Shown: piece after piece, positions 15,710 to 22,888 of the stretch
Numbering within the stretch: the first letter of the stretch is position 1
Layout: each line of letters starts with the position of its first letter
NCBI GenBank assembly: GCA_018648945.1
Contig: JABGQJ010000030.1
Location: 1-22,888, forward strand
DNA from: Victivallales bacterium
GTDB lineage: Bacteria > Verrucomicrobiota > Lentisphaeria > Oligosphaerales > Lenti-02
Direction: 5' to 3'
Length of the DNA: 22,888 nt
Made by a program: the position numbers and the translations under genes
Notes under the pieces: generated by a model
Told to the model about the DNA's origin: nothing
The model's database searches: none
What the model saw: the letters and a program-made list of their open reading frames with translations, nothing else

Positions 15710-17053
15710 CTAGGCGTCGTCTGCGTTCCTGCGCAACTCGCGGAAGACGCGCATGGAGCAGAACTTCGGACCGCACATGGTGCAGAAGTGTTCGTCCTTC
15801 TCGTTCCGCGCGCATTGCGGGCCGACCGGTTCCTGCTCGCGCTGTTCCTGCAGGGCTTCGTCACGGAGTTCGCGCGCCTTGGCTGGATCGAGGGCGAGCT
15901 CGAACTGCTTCTCCCAGTCGAAGTCGGCGCGGGCGTCGGAGATGGCATCGTCGCGGTCGCGCGCGCCGGGCAATCCATTGCCGATATCAGCCGAATGGGC
16001 GGCGATCTTGTAGGCCAGGACGCCGTCACGCACATCGCGCGCATTGGGCAGGCCGAGGTGTTCCTTGGGGGTCACGTAGCAGAGCATTGCCGCGCCATGC
16101 ATGGCGCCAAGGGCGGCACCGATGGCGGAGGTGATGTGATCGTAGCCTGGGGCGCAGTCGGTCACGACCGGGCCGAGGATGTAGAAGGGCGCATCGTCGC
16201 AGAGCTCCTGCTCGCGCCGCATGTTCATCTCGACCTCGTGCAGTGGGATATGGCCGGGGCCCTCGACCATGGCTTGCACGCCCCCAGCGCGGCTGCGGCG
16301 CACCAGCTCGCCCAACACGGCCAGTTCCGCGAACTGCGCCTCGTCCGAGGCGTCGGCCAGACAGCCGGGCCGGAGGCCATCGCCCAGGGAAAGGGTCACG
16401 TCGTGCTCGCGGCAGATTTCCAGGATGCGGTCGAAGTGGGTGTAAACAGGATTCTCGCGGTCATTGGCCTCCATCCAGCGGGCGGTGATGGCGCCCCCGC
16501 GGCTGACGATGCCTAGCTTGCGAGCGAGGGCCATGGGGACGTGTTTGCGCAGGAGTCCGGCGTGCAGGGTCATGTAGTCCACCCCTTGCCGCGCCTGTTT
16601 CTCGATGACCTCCATGAGCAGGTCCGCCGTGATTTGGTCGGTGTCTTCCACACGGCAGGCGGCCTCGTAGAGAGGGACGGTGCCGATGGGCACGCGGCTG
16701 TGCGCGATGATCGCCTCGCGGATGCGGTCCACATCCTCTCCCGTGCTCAGATCCATCACCGTGTCCGCCCCGTAGCGGACGGCGGTTTCGAGCTTGGCGA
16801 GTTCCCCGCCGATGTCACTGGTGAGGCTTGAGTTGCCGATGTTGGCGTTGATCTTGGTGGTCAGGGCCCGACCGATGCCAATGGGGTCCAGGGCTGCGTG
16901 ATTGCGGTTCGCGGGGATCACGACCAGTCCCCGCGCCACGAGGTCTCGGATAGACTCGGGAGAGCGGCGTTCGCTGGCGGCCACAGCTTCGACTGCCGGG
17001 GACACGCGACCGGTCTGGGCGTACTGGATCTGGGTCAGGAACGGCTCGGTCAT
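15710..17053 (-). CDS. thiC: Phosphomethylpyrimidine synthase ThiC
   Basis: Radical SAM-type enzyme that rearranges aminoimidazole ribotide to HMP phosphate, the pyrimidine half of thiamin. The 447-residue protein is the short form without the N-terminal extension of E. coli ThiC (631 residues). Recognisable blocks include NANIGNSS (89-96), DTVMDLSTG, the HAGL segment, MVEGPGHIP and [13 protein letters not shown]. The C-terminal cluster motif CX2CX4C is intact: Cys424, Cys427 and Cys432 in CTMCGPKFC. The upstream region shows no TPP riboswitch core that I could recognise, which is unusual for thiC. It is the first gene of the leftward group thiC - pgi - membrane protein - pRiA4b-like, though the 91-base gap to pgi leaves room for a separate promoter. 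Confidence 0.97.
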   Translation of the reverse strand: MTEPFLTQIQYAQTGRVSPAVEAVAASERRSPESIRDLVARGLVVIPANRNHAALDPIGIGRALTTKINANIGNSSLTSDIGGELAKLETAVRYGADTVMDLSTGEDVDRIREAIIAHSRVPIGTVPLYEAACRVEDTDQITADLLMEVIEKQARQGVDYMTLHAGLLRKHVPMALARKLGIVSRGGAITARWMEANDRENPVYTHFDRILEICREHDVTLSLGDGLRPGCLADASDEAQFAELAVLGELVRRSRAGGVQAMVEGPGHIPLHEVEMNMRREQELCDDAPFYILGPVVTDCAPGYDHITSAIGAALGAMHGAAMLCYVTPKEHLGLPNARDVRDGVLAYKIAAHSADIGNGLPGARDRDDAISDARADFDWEKQFELALDPAKARELRDEALQEQREQEPVGPQCARNEKDEHFCTMCGPKFCSMRVFRELRRNADDA

Positions 17054-17633
17054 GGACCGGAGACTCCATTGATTAGAGATGGCACAACGAGCCGTCTACT
17101 TTAGCTTGCCTCTCTGGGGGCGCAATGCACGGGAGCTTGACAGGTTGCGCGGGGTGTGGCATCGTCGGGGTTCTCTTCCCGAGCCCACCGGAGACCGAAA
17201 TGCTTCGTAAGGCCCTGCGCGCTGTTCTCCCCATCCCTGCCGTCTGCCGCTTGCTCCCCGCCGCCGACATCAACGACTTTTCCAAACGGGCCACCGTCCG
17301 CGAGACGCCTTCTCCGGCCCTGCTCGGTCGAGGGGACCGGGTTGCCGACCATCATTTGTGCCCCTGCGCACGTTTCGTTGGACATGGGGGTGGTGTGTTT
17401 CTGCACACCGCCATCGCCGTTTGGGTGCCGTGTCGCGGCATCCATGCCCACGGTGAGCCATACGTAGCCAATACCCAGAAGAATCGGCCATGTGACAGCG
17501 TGATCTCCTTCCGCAATACCCATCGCGTGAACCAGGATGCCATGGCTGGCCTTCCATGCCGCGCCTGCTTGGGCGACGGGGCGGGGCTCTTCCGGGCCTC
17601 CCTCAAGCGGCTCCCAGCGGCGGGCGGGAAGCC
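17054..17633. other. 580-base divergent intergenic region, no confident gene
   Basis: Lies between thiC (leftwards) and the GHL10 gene (rightwards) and should hold both promoters. Both strands have open frames across most of it, such as 17125-17637 plus and 17101-17643 minus. The plus frame ends in an ATGA overlap with the GHL10 start but is Cys/Arg/Pro-rich and domain-free. A 9-bp stem with one G-U pair (17389-17397 with 17404-17412) is present. A TTGACA at 17137 on the plus strand lacks a matching -10 box. I found no thiamin riboswitch motif on the minus strand. Confidence 0.5.
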
Positions 17634-19976
17634 ATGACTCCACGGTGCCGCACTCTGTTCTGGAGCTTGCTGCTCCTGATGGTCGGCTCTGGGCAGGCCC
17701 GTGATCTTGCCGCGCGGCTGGCCGGGCCGATCCGGAAGAGCTCGGGCAGTCCCGAAGCGGTGTGGCGGGAGGTGGCGGGCAGGAAGGCCTTCGACCTGCA
17801 GTGTCCGTTCGACCGGAATCGTGCCCAACGCCTCTACTGGGACCTGCCAGTGAATCTGGACCTGCGCGATGCTGCCGGGCTGCGCCTCACCTTCCGCTGC
17901 CCCGACACTGGCCCCATCGGGCAGTTCAGTCTCTACATCCGTAGCAACGGTGTCTGGCACGAAGCGACCTTTTCGCCCCGGACGCCCAGCCAATGGGAAC
18001 ATATCGAGATCGTGAAGTCGGGCACCCGCCCCGAAGGGATCTCCAAGGGTTGGAGCCGGGTGGACTGCATCCGCCTGGCTGCCTGGCGCGGGGAAGACCG
18101 GCAGACCAGCATGCAGTTGGCGGACATTCAGACCATGGCCGCCAATCCTACCGTTGCCGTCTTGCGTGGTCGGGGTGCCGCGAGCTACGCCGCGCGCGTG
18201 GCGGCCGCGCTGCGTCAGCACGGGATCACCGCGAACATCGTGGACCAAGCCGACGCGAAGGTGTCCCTCCTACAGAACTATCGCGTGCTGTTTGTGCCGC
18301 ATCTCCCGAAGGTCGATGCGGCGACGGAGGGCGCCCTTCTTGCCTATATCCGCAATGGCGGTCACCCAGTGTTCTTCTATACGGTGCCGGAGCGTCTGCT
18401 TGCCGCTCTGGGGTTTGAGGCGGGTGCCTACTACGGGGCCAGCAAATTCCCGGAAGGCCTGGGGGCCGTGGTGTTCCAGGGTACGGCCTTGGCGGGTGCC
18501 CCCGAGCGGTTTATCCAGCACTCCGGCAACATCATGGGGTGCGTGCCCCGCGCCGACCAGGTTGTGGCCTGGTGGGTGGATGCCGCCGGCCAAATCACGC
18601 CGCATCCCGCCATTCTCGTCTCGTCACGGGGTGCTTGGATGACCCACGTCTATCAGGCACGGGACTACCGGAACGGCTCCCTGGCGCTGCTCGCCCTTGC
18701 CGGACGCTTCGCCCCCGAGCTGTGGCGGACGGCGGCCCTCTCCCGTCTGCAGGAGGCCCCCAAGACCATTGGCGCGCGGGATATGTCGGCTGTCATGCAG
18801 GGGTTCCGGCATGCCCCCGCAGAGGCGCAGGGGCTGGTGCAGGAAGCCGTGCGAGACCACAACCAGGCCATCCGCTCCCTCGGTGCCCGTCGCTACCTCG
18901 CCGCCCTCAGGCAGGCCGAGACCTGTCGTCGCCACCTGGTGGCGGCGGTCCTGGCGCAGACGCACGCTCCCCAGGACGAGTTCCGTGGTGCCTGGTGCCA
19001 TCGGGGGGAAGGAATCCAGGGATGGACCTGGGAGCAGAGCGCCCAGCGCCTCGAGAAGCTGGGATTTACTGACATCTTCCCCAACGTCTCGAGCGCTGCT
19101 GTTGCCAGTTACCCGAGTCGCCTGCTCGCCCCGACCAAGGCGTGTCGCGAGAAGGGGGACCAACTGGCCGCATGTCTTGCGGCCTGCCGCCCGCGTGGGA
19201 TTCGAGTCCATGCTTGGCTGCTCTGTCTGAGCCTTGGCACAGAGGGGGCTGCTGGACGGTCACGAGCCCTGGCACGAGCAGGTCGACTCCAGACCAGCTT
19301 TGCGGGGGCCACGGCCCCCTATCTCTGCCCAAGCCACCCCGTGAATCTGGCGCTCCTTCGGGGGACCGTCCAGGAGCTTGCCGCCGGCTATCCGATTGAC
19401 GGCATCCACCTTGATTTCGTGCGGTTTGCCGGGGAGAACTACTGCTACTGCCCCCGCTGTCGGCGCGCGTTCGAGGCGAGGATTGGGCAACGGGTCCGGG
19501 ACTGGCCCAAGGAGGCCCGTACGGTTCACCGCGAACAGTGGCTTTCCTTCCGGCGTTCGGTGATCTCCAAGTTGGTCAAGGATCTGCGTGACACGGCGAA
19601 GAGAGCCCGCCCTTCGCTGGTTGTCTCCGCCGCTGTGTTCGAGAACTGGCTGACTGCACGGGAGACGGTGGCTCAGGACTGGCAGGCTTGGTGCCGACGT
19701 GGTTGGCTCGACATGGTCTGTCCCATGAACTACACGCCGGCGCCGAGCGCGTTTCGCGACACGGTGCTGCGCCAGCAGGGCCAGCTCCGTGGGGCCCCGG
19801 TCCGGCTTCTGCCTGGGATTGGTCTTTCCAGCTGTCGTCTGGAAGCGATGCCCTTGCTACGCCAGATTGCCGTCACCCGCGAGCTGCGAACCGGGGGCTT
19901 CATGCTCTTCGAGTTCAACGAGACCGAGGCAACCCAGACCCTTCCTCAGCTCGTCCGTGCTCTGTCCGGACGCTAG
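17634..19976 (+). CDS. Secreted glycosyl hydrolase-like 10 protein with N-terminal accessory domains
   Basis: A 780-residue secreted protein with a signal peptide (residues 1 to about 22, LFWSLLLLMVGSGQA). Residues about 40-170 look like a beta-sandwich, CBM-like domain (LYWDLPVNLDLRDAAGLRL, then FSLYIRSNGVWHEATF and WSRVDCIRLAAW). Residues about 173-345 resemble a glutamine-amidotransferase-like fold (VAVLRG, YRVLFVPHLP, LLAYIRNGGHPVFF). Residues about 449-780 are the catalytic-type GHL10/DUF187 barrel: EFRGAWCH (449-456), YPIDGIHLDFVRF (586-598), a YCYCPRCRRAFE segment with Cys604/606/609, and WLDMVCPMNYT (691-701). The family is glycoside-hydrolase-like and substrates are mostly unknown. 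Asp590-region acids are candidates for catalysis. The start is set by the signal peptide, with GGGAAG a few bases upstream. The next gene follows after 26 bases, so an operon is likely. Confidence 0.87.
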   Translation: MTPRCRTLFWSLLLLMVGSGQARDLAARLAGPIRKSSGSPEAVWREVAGRKAFDLQCPFDRNRAQRLYWDLPVNLDLRDAAGLRLTFRCPDTGPIGQFSLYIRSNGVWHEATFSPRTPSQWEHIEIVKSGTRPEGISKGWSRVDCIRLAAWRGEDRQTSMQLADIQTMAANPTVAVLRGRGAASYAARVAAALRQHGITANIVDQADAKVSLLQNYRVLFVPHLPKVDAATEGALLAYIRNGGHPVFFYTVPERLLAALGFEAGAYYGASKFPEGLGAVVFQGTALAGAPERFIQHSGNIMGCVPRADQVVAWWVDAAGQITPHPAILVSSRGAWMTHVYQARDYRNGSLALLALAGRFAPELWRTAALSRLQEAPKTIGARDMSAVMQGFRHAPAEAQGLVQEAVRDHNQAIRSLGARRYLAALRQAETCRRHLVAAVLAQTHAPQDEFRGAWCHRGEGIQGWTWEQSAQRLEKLGFTDIFPNVSSAAVASYPSRLLAPTKACREKGDQLAACLAACRPRGIRVHAWLLCLSLGTEGAAGRSRALARAGRLQTSFAGATAPYLCPSHPVNLALLRGTVQELAAGYPIDGIHLDFVRFAGENYCYCPRCRRAFEARIGQRVRDWPKEARTVHREQWLSFRRSVISKLVKDLRDTAKRARPSLVVSAAVFENWLTARETVAQDWQAWCRRGWLDMVCPMNYTPAPSAFRDTVLRQQGQLRGAPVRLLPGIGLSSCRLEAMPLLRQIAVTRELRTGGFMLFEFNETEATQTLPQLVRALSGR

Positions 19977-20002
19977 CCCCCTTCCTGCGAACGGAGCGAA
20001 CG

Positions 20003-20866
20003 ATGAAGACAATCCGCCTCCTGACTGTCGGCAACAGCTTCTCCCAGAACGCGCTCACGTGTTTGGCACCCATTGCCGAGAGCATCGGGGACGTGGCGTT
20101 CGTTGTTGGTCGAGCCAGTCTTGGCGGTTGCTCGCTTGAGAAGCACTGGAATCTGGCAGATTACACGGCGGGGCACTCGGAGTACAAGACCTATGCACTC
20201 GGGACGCTCAGCGGCGACCGGCTGGTGCACGCCAATCTCCAGGAAGCCCTGGTTGCAGAGCCGTGGGATGTGGTGACGCTGCAGCAGGTCAGCCGCAAGA
20301 GTTGGCGGGAGGACACCTACGAACCCCATCTCGGGCAGCTGGTGGAGCTGACTCGGAGATTGGCCCCGCAGGCGTCCGTCAATTTGCACCAGACGTGGGC
20401 CTACCGAACCGATTGCCCATTCTACGCGGAGAATGGCCTGACCCAGCAGGCGATGCACGAACGCATTGCCGCAGCCTATGGACGGTTCTCCGAGATCCAT
20501 GGGTGCAGGATCCTGCGGTCGGGCGAGGCGGTCCATCGGGCGCGTATTGAGCCTGGGTATGTCTTCCAGTGGCCGGAGGCGGGGTACGAGTACCTCTTCG
20601 CCGCCGCCCCCGAACTGCCTGTGCAGGAGAATTCGTTTGCCGCTGGCTGGCACTGGCGAATGCGCGAAACGCCCGAGGGGGTGCCCGAGCTGCGCTTGGA
20701 CGCGACCCATCTGAACGCCCGCGGCAACTACCTCATCGGTTGCCTCTGGTACGAAGCCCTGACTGGACAGGCGACCACGGACGGGGCTTTTGTTCCGGTG
20801 GGGATGGCCGTGGAGGATGCGGCTAGATTGCGACGCATCGCCCACGAGGTCGCCTCGCTGGGGTGA
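20003..20866 (+). CDS. SGNH/GDSL-like hydrolase, DUF4886 family
   Basis: A 287-residue protein of the SGNH hydrolase superfamily (DUF4886 type), probably an esterase or deacetylase acting on a sugar or another small ester. Block I is TVGNSFSQ (8-15) with the nucleophile candidate Ser12. VVTLQQVS (90-97) is typical of DUF4886, and LDATHLN (232-238) supplies the Asp233/His236 pair of block V. There is no signal peptide from the chosen start, so it should act in the cytoplasm, in contrast to its secreted neighbour. The start is supported by GGAG 6-7 bases upstream; the frame is open further into the previous gene, but that part is not family-like. It follows the GHL10 gene by 26 bases, which suggests the two act on one substrate, perhaps an acylated polysaccharide. 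That link is inference. Confidence 0.82.
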   Translation: MKTIRLLTVGNSFSQNALTCLAPIAESIGDVAFVVGRASLGGCSLEKHWNLADYTAGHSEYKTYALGTLSGDRLVHANLQEALVAEPWDVVTLQQVSRKSWREDTYEPHLGQLVELTRRLAPQASVNLHQTWAYRTDCPFYAENGLTQQAMHERIAAAYGRFSEIHGCRILRSGEAVHRARIEPGYVFQWPEAGYEYLFAAAPELPVQENSFAAGWHWRMRETPEGVPELRLDATHLNARGNYLIGCLWYEALTGQATTDGAFVPVGMAVEDAARLRRIAHEVASLG

Positions 20867-20880
20867 GGGAGACTACCGAG

Positions 20881-20906
20881 TCGGCACCCCGTTTCAGGGG
20901 TGCCGA
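20881..20906. terminator. Probable bidirectional terminator hairpin
   Basis: A perfect 10-bp stem (20881-20890 with 20897-20906, loop GTTTCA) sits in the 58-base gap between two convergent stops, those of the DUF4886 and PQQ-like genes. It lacks a T run on either side, so it may rely on other factors or act mainly to protect 3' ends. Confidence 0.6.
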
Positions 20907-20924
20907 TCATGGCATGCAGATGCT

Positions 20925-22199
20925 CTACCGAGCCCGAATGTCGAGGCAGACGAGCTTCTGCTGGTCGCGGATGTAGAGTTTGCCGCCGCTGAAGGCCATG
21001 GGCGCCCAGGCGGTCTTGCCGCCGAGGAATTTGGCCTCCCCGAGCTTTGTGAAGCCCTCGGGGGTGGGCTTGAACGCGATCAGCGTGCCGTTCGTGCCGT
21101 TGACCGCGTAGACAAGTCCGCCGGCAAGGAGCAGTCCCCCCTTCTCGAAGTTGGGGTCGCGTTGCGTGCGCCAAACGAGCTTGCCATCGAGGTCGATACA
21201 GGCGAAACCATCGCGGCGCTTGTTGCCATTGCTATTGGCGTAGAGGTGTTTGCCGACGAGGAAGGGCTGGTGGATCTGGGCACCGCAGGCTTGGGTCTTG
21301 AAGAGCTGCTTTGCCTGGAATCCATCTCCCTCCTTCGTTACCTGGATCATAGCTGATCCGGCCCCGTATTCGCCCGTGATGAAGACGCGCCCGTCGCCGA
21401 GGTGGAGGGGGGCGGTGATGGGGATCCGGCACTGCCAGCCGGCGTAGTCCCAGAGCTTGGTCCCGGTCTTGGGATCATAGCCACCGGTGCGCGTGTTCTG
21501 CCGCGAGCCCGTGATCGCGAGGACCTGCTCGACCCCGTCGATGGTGGCGAGGATTGGGGAACTGTAGGACATGGAGTTCCCTCCGCCCGTCCTGGCCTGC
21601 CAGCGGGGCTTGCCGGTGGCGACGTCGAAAGCCGCGAGTCCGGCCTTGCCACCTTGGGGCGTGCAGATGACCAGGTTCTGCCAGACTACGGGGGCTTGCC
21701 CCACGGCCCAGTGGGGACGCTTGGCCTGGTATTCCTGGAGCAGGTTGCGCCGCCAGAGAAGCTTGCCCTTGTCGGTGGAGAACGCGTATAGGTCCCCAGT
21801 CGGGCCGATCACGAAGATGCGCCCGTCCTTGATCGTGGGAGCCGTGCGGGTGCCTGGGAAACCGTACTTGCCGGTCCTGGCGTCGGCTTCGACTTCCCAT
21901 ACTGGTTCCCCGGTCGTGGCGTTGAGGCACACCAGGACGTCCTTCTGGGGCGTATCCGGCTGATTGCTCTGGATCCGCTTCAGGGCGTAGAGACGGTCGC
22001 CCACGATGGACGGTGCCGCGAAGCCGCTGCCAAGAGTCACCTCCCATAGCTTCTCTGGGCCTCCCTCGGGCCAGGCCTTCAGCAGACCGGTCTCGGCGCT
22101 GACGTTATTGTATGTTGGCCCGAGGTAGTTGGGCCAATCGGCGGCGGCAGCGCAGTGCGCGAGGACGAGGGCGGCGGCGACGAGGGCGGCATGCTTCAT
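20925..22199 (-). CDS. Secreted PQQ-like beta-propeller repeat protein
   Basis: A 424-residue protein with a signal peptide (residues 1-20, hydrophobic AALVAAALVLAHCAAAA, predicted cut before DWPNYLGP). The rest is built of about seven PQQ/BamB-like blades, seen as repeats such as LVCLNATTGEPVWEVEA, LYAFSTDKGKLLWRRNL, LAAFDVATGKPRWQAR and GYDPKTGTKLWDYAG, with the usual Asp/Gly-Lys-x-x-W ending. DWPNYLGP followed by SAETGL is the common start of secreted PQQ-like proteins in Planctomycetota and relatives. No enzyme residues can be assigned; such propellers may be scaffolds or outer-membrane-linked binding proteins. The start is fixed by the signal peptide and AGGAG 8 bases upstream. It stands alone on the minus strand, convergent with the DUF4886 gene and divergent from the last gene. 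Confidence 0.9.
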   Translation of the reverse strand: MKHAALVAAALVLAHCAAAADWPNYLGPTYNNVSAETGLLKAWPEGGPEKLWEVTLGSGFAAPSIVGDRLYALKRIQSNQPDTPQKDVLVCLNATTGEPVWEVEADARTGKYGFPGTRTAPTIKDGRIFVIGPTGDLYAFSTDKGKLLWRRNLLQEYQAKRPHWAVGQAPVVWQNLVICTPQGGKAGLAAFDVATGKPRWQARTGGGNSMSYSSPILATIDGVEQVLAITGSRQNTRTGGYDPKTGTKLWDYAGWQCRIPITAPLHLGDGRVFITGEYGAGSAMIQVTKEGDGFQAKQLFKTQACGAQIHQPFLVGKHLYANSNGNKRRDGFACIDLDGKLVWRTQRDPNFEKGGLLLAGGLVYAVNGTNGTLIAFKPTPEGFTKLGEAKFLGGKTAWAPMAFSGGKLYIRDQQKLVCLDIRAR

Positions 22200-22263
22200 G
22201 GAGTGGACTCCTGCACCTATGGGTATCGTGGCGGCACGTGGTTCGGGCATACATGGAGCCATG

Positions 22264-22476
22264 TCAGACCCCGCGCATGCGGTCGGGTTGCTGTGGTTGG
22301 ACTAGAAAAGACACGCGTTGGCGAGAGTTTTCAAGCGCCGCCAGGAAAGCGGGTTGCTGCATCCAGGGCGGATTGCCGTCCTCGGCGGGGCGCTTGCGGA
22401 AGTGCTCCGGCTCGATATCTTTATCGATTCGTCCGATTTTCCGGTGTCCTTCGCGTGAGGCGCGCTGCATGACCAT
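22264..22476 (-). CDS. Possible small ORF, 70 residues, antisense to the start of the next gene
   Basis: A short frame that begins 8 bases inside the divergent DUF6785-type gene. AAGGAG lies 10 bases before its ATG, a much better ribosome binding site than most in this window. The product is basic and hydrophilic (MVMQRASREGHRKIGR, then DIEPEHFRKRP, WMQQPAFLAAL and VSFLVQPQQP), with a mixed composition that looks more protein-like than the usual GC-rich shadow frames. There is no signal peptide and no recognised domain. Against it: it covers the space where the promoter of the neighbouring gene should be, and its ribosome binding site lies inside that gene's coding sequence. I regard it as a candidate only. 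Confidence 0.3.
   Translation of the reverse strand: MVMQRASREGHRKIGRIDKDIEPEHFRKRPAEDGNPPWMQQPAFLAALENSRQRVSFLVQPQQPDRMRGV
22394..22427 (+). promoter_or_regulatory. Possible promoter and operator for the DUF6785-type gene
   Basis: TTGCGG (22394-22399) and TATCTT (22416-22421), spaced 16 bases, lie in a rare AT-rich patch about 48 bases before the ATG. The -10 box is overlapped by an inverted repeat, TCGATA (22412-22417) and TATCGA (22422-22427) around TCTT, as expected for a repressor site. Each element alone is weak. Confidence 0.3.
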
Positions 22477-22888
22477 TCGTTCCGTTCTCCTTGGGTTGCT
22501 CGGTGCTACGGCGATCTGTGGCCTTAGCTACCTGAACGATCAGATTCTGCGCCAGACCTATCTGGTCGGCAACAACATGCCCGTGGCTGTGTACGGCATC
22601 CTGATCCTGGTCGTCGTCCTGATCAACCCCATCCTCCGGCGCCTGTCGTTGACTGGCAAGGAGCTGGCTGTCATCCTGACGTTGACCCTGGCCGCTTGCT
22701 GCATCCCCGGTTCAGGGCTGCTTCGCAGCTTCACGACCTCGTTGATGCTGCCGCACCACTACAACCGGCTGGAGCCTGGCTGGCGCGAGAACAAGATTCT
22801 GGAGACGTGCCCAAAGGTGATGCTGGCGGAGGTGACCGAGGAGAACTCCGACAGAGCTCTGGACGGATTTGTTCAGGGACTGGGCGAG
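22469..22888 (+). CDS. DUF6785-type multi-pass membrane protein, N-terminal part only
   Basis: The frame is open to the right edge, showing 140 residues. It has at least two membrane helices in view: about residues 3-20 (IRSVLLGLLGATAICGLSYL) and 40-57 (AVYGILILVVVLINPILR). A third hydrophobic segment follows (ELAVILTLTLAACCIPGSG, 66-84). The order NNMPVAVYG, then LTGKELAVILTL, CCIPGSGLLRS and LPHHYNRLEPGWRENKI is what I know from large uncharacterised DUF6785/DUF6784 membrane proteins of Planctomycetota, Lentisphaerota and relatives, which often exceed 600 residues. Their function is unknown; a transport or secretion role is only a guess. GAGG lies 8 bases before the ATG and supports the start. 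The gene is divergent from the PQQ-like gene. Confidence 0.75.
   Translation, partial: MTIRSVLLGLLGATAICGLSYLNDQILRQTYLVGNNMPVAVYGILILVVVLINPILRRLSLTGKELAVILTLTLAACCIPGSGLLRSFTTSLMLPHHYNRLEPGWRENKILETCPKVMLAEVTEENSDRALDGFVQGLGE

Noticed and set aside
13918..16134. A 738-codon open frame on the plus strand, antisense to pgi and thiC
   Set aside because: It mirrors the codon structure of two well-identified genes on the other strand, has no domain, and is expected in GC-rich coding DNA.
17125..17637. A 170-codon plus-strand frame whose TGA overlaps the GHL10 ATG (ATGA), suggesting translational coupling
   Set aside because: The product is Cys/Arg/Pro-rich with no domain or signal, has no good ribosome binding site, and an equally long frame exists on the other strand; the overlap is probably chance.
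17101..17643. A 180-codon minus-strand frame with one hydrophobic stretch (ILLGIGYVWLTVGM)
   Set aside because: Only one short hydrophobic run in an otherwise low-complexity product; it overlaps the start of the GHL10 gene and no family is recognisable.

Overview
The window reads as chromosomal DNA from a high-GC bacterium of the PVC group, most likely Lentisphaerota or a relative (Kiritimatiellota and Planctomycetota are the alternatives). Four things point there. A lone H-X9-DG-type pseudopilin has the [20 protein letters not shown] leader and no Gly before Phe. A DUF6785-type multi-pass membrane protein lies at the right edge. A PQQ-like propeller protein starts with the DWPNYLGP / SAETGL pattern. 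DUF3142, glycosyl-hydrolase-like-10 and DUF4886 proteins are also present. The placement is inferred from family habits, not computed.

Layout, left to right. (1) 1-1655, minus: a TolC-family outer-membrane efflux protein followed by the start of an acidic protein with a near-perfect ribosome binding site. (2) 2155-2796, plus: the pseudopilin, closed by a clear intrinsic terminator. (3) 2986-5846, minus: a three-gene run, sugar phosphate isomerase/epimerase - thi4 - ispH, with a strong stem-loop before thi4. (4) 6091-9451, plus: a DUF3142 membrane-anchored protein overlapping a TPR-like probable lipoprotein. (5) 9674-12064, plus: a DEAD/DEAH helicase with a C-terminal four-cysteine motif (MrfA/YprA-like). 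(6) 12187-17053, minus: a pRiA4b ORF-3-like protein, a small two-helix membrane protein, pgi and thiC. (7) 17634-20866, plus: a secreted glycosyl-hydrolase-like-10 protein with extra N-terminal domains, then an SGNH/DUF4886 protein. (8) 20925-22199, minus: a secreted PQQ-like beta-propeller protein. (9) 22469 to the end, plus: the DUF6785-type protein, with a possible small antisense ORF over its start.

Coherent biology. Thi4 (thiazole branch) and ThiC (pyrimidine branch) together cover both halves of thiamin biosynthesis. Thi4 carries His where the yeast suicide enzyme has its sulfur-donor Cys, and ThiC is the short form; IspH, ThiC and a sulfide-dependent Thi4 all suit an anaerobic or sulfide-rich life. 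Pgi, the isomerase, the GHL10 protein and the SGNH protein fit a carbohydrate-degrading heterotroph. I saw no CRISPR array, tRNA, rRNA, transposase or phage gene. I found no complete, unmistakably new system; the least explained unit is the DUF3142 + TPR lipoprotein pair.
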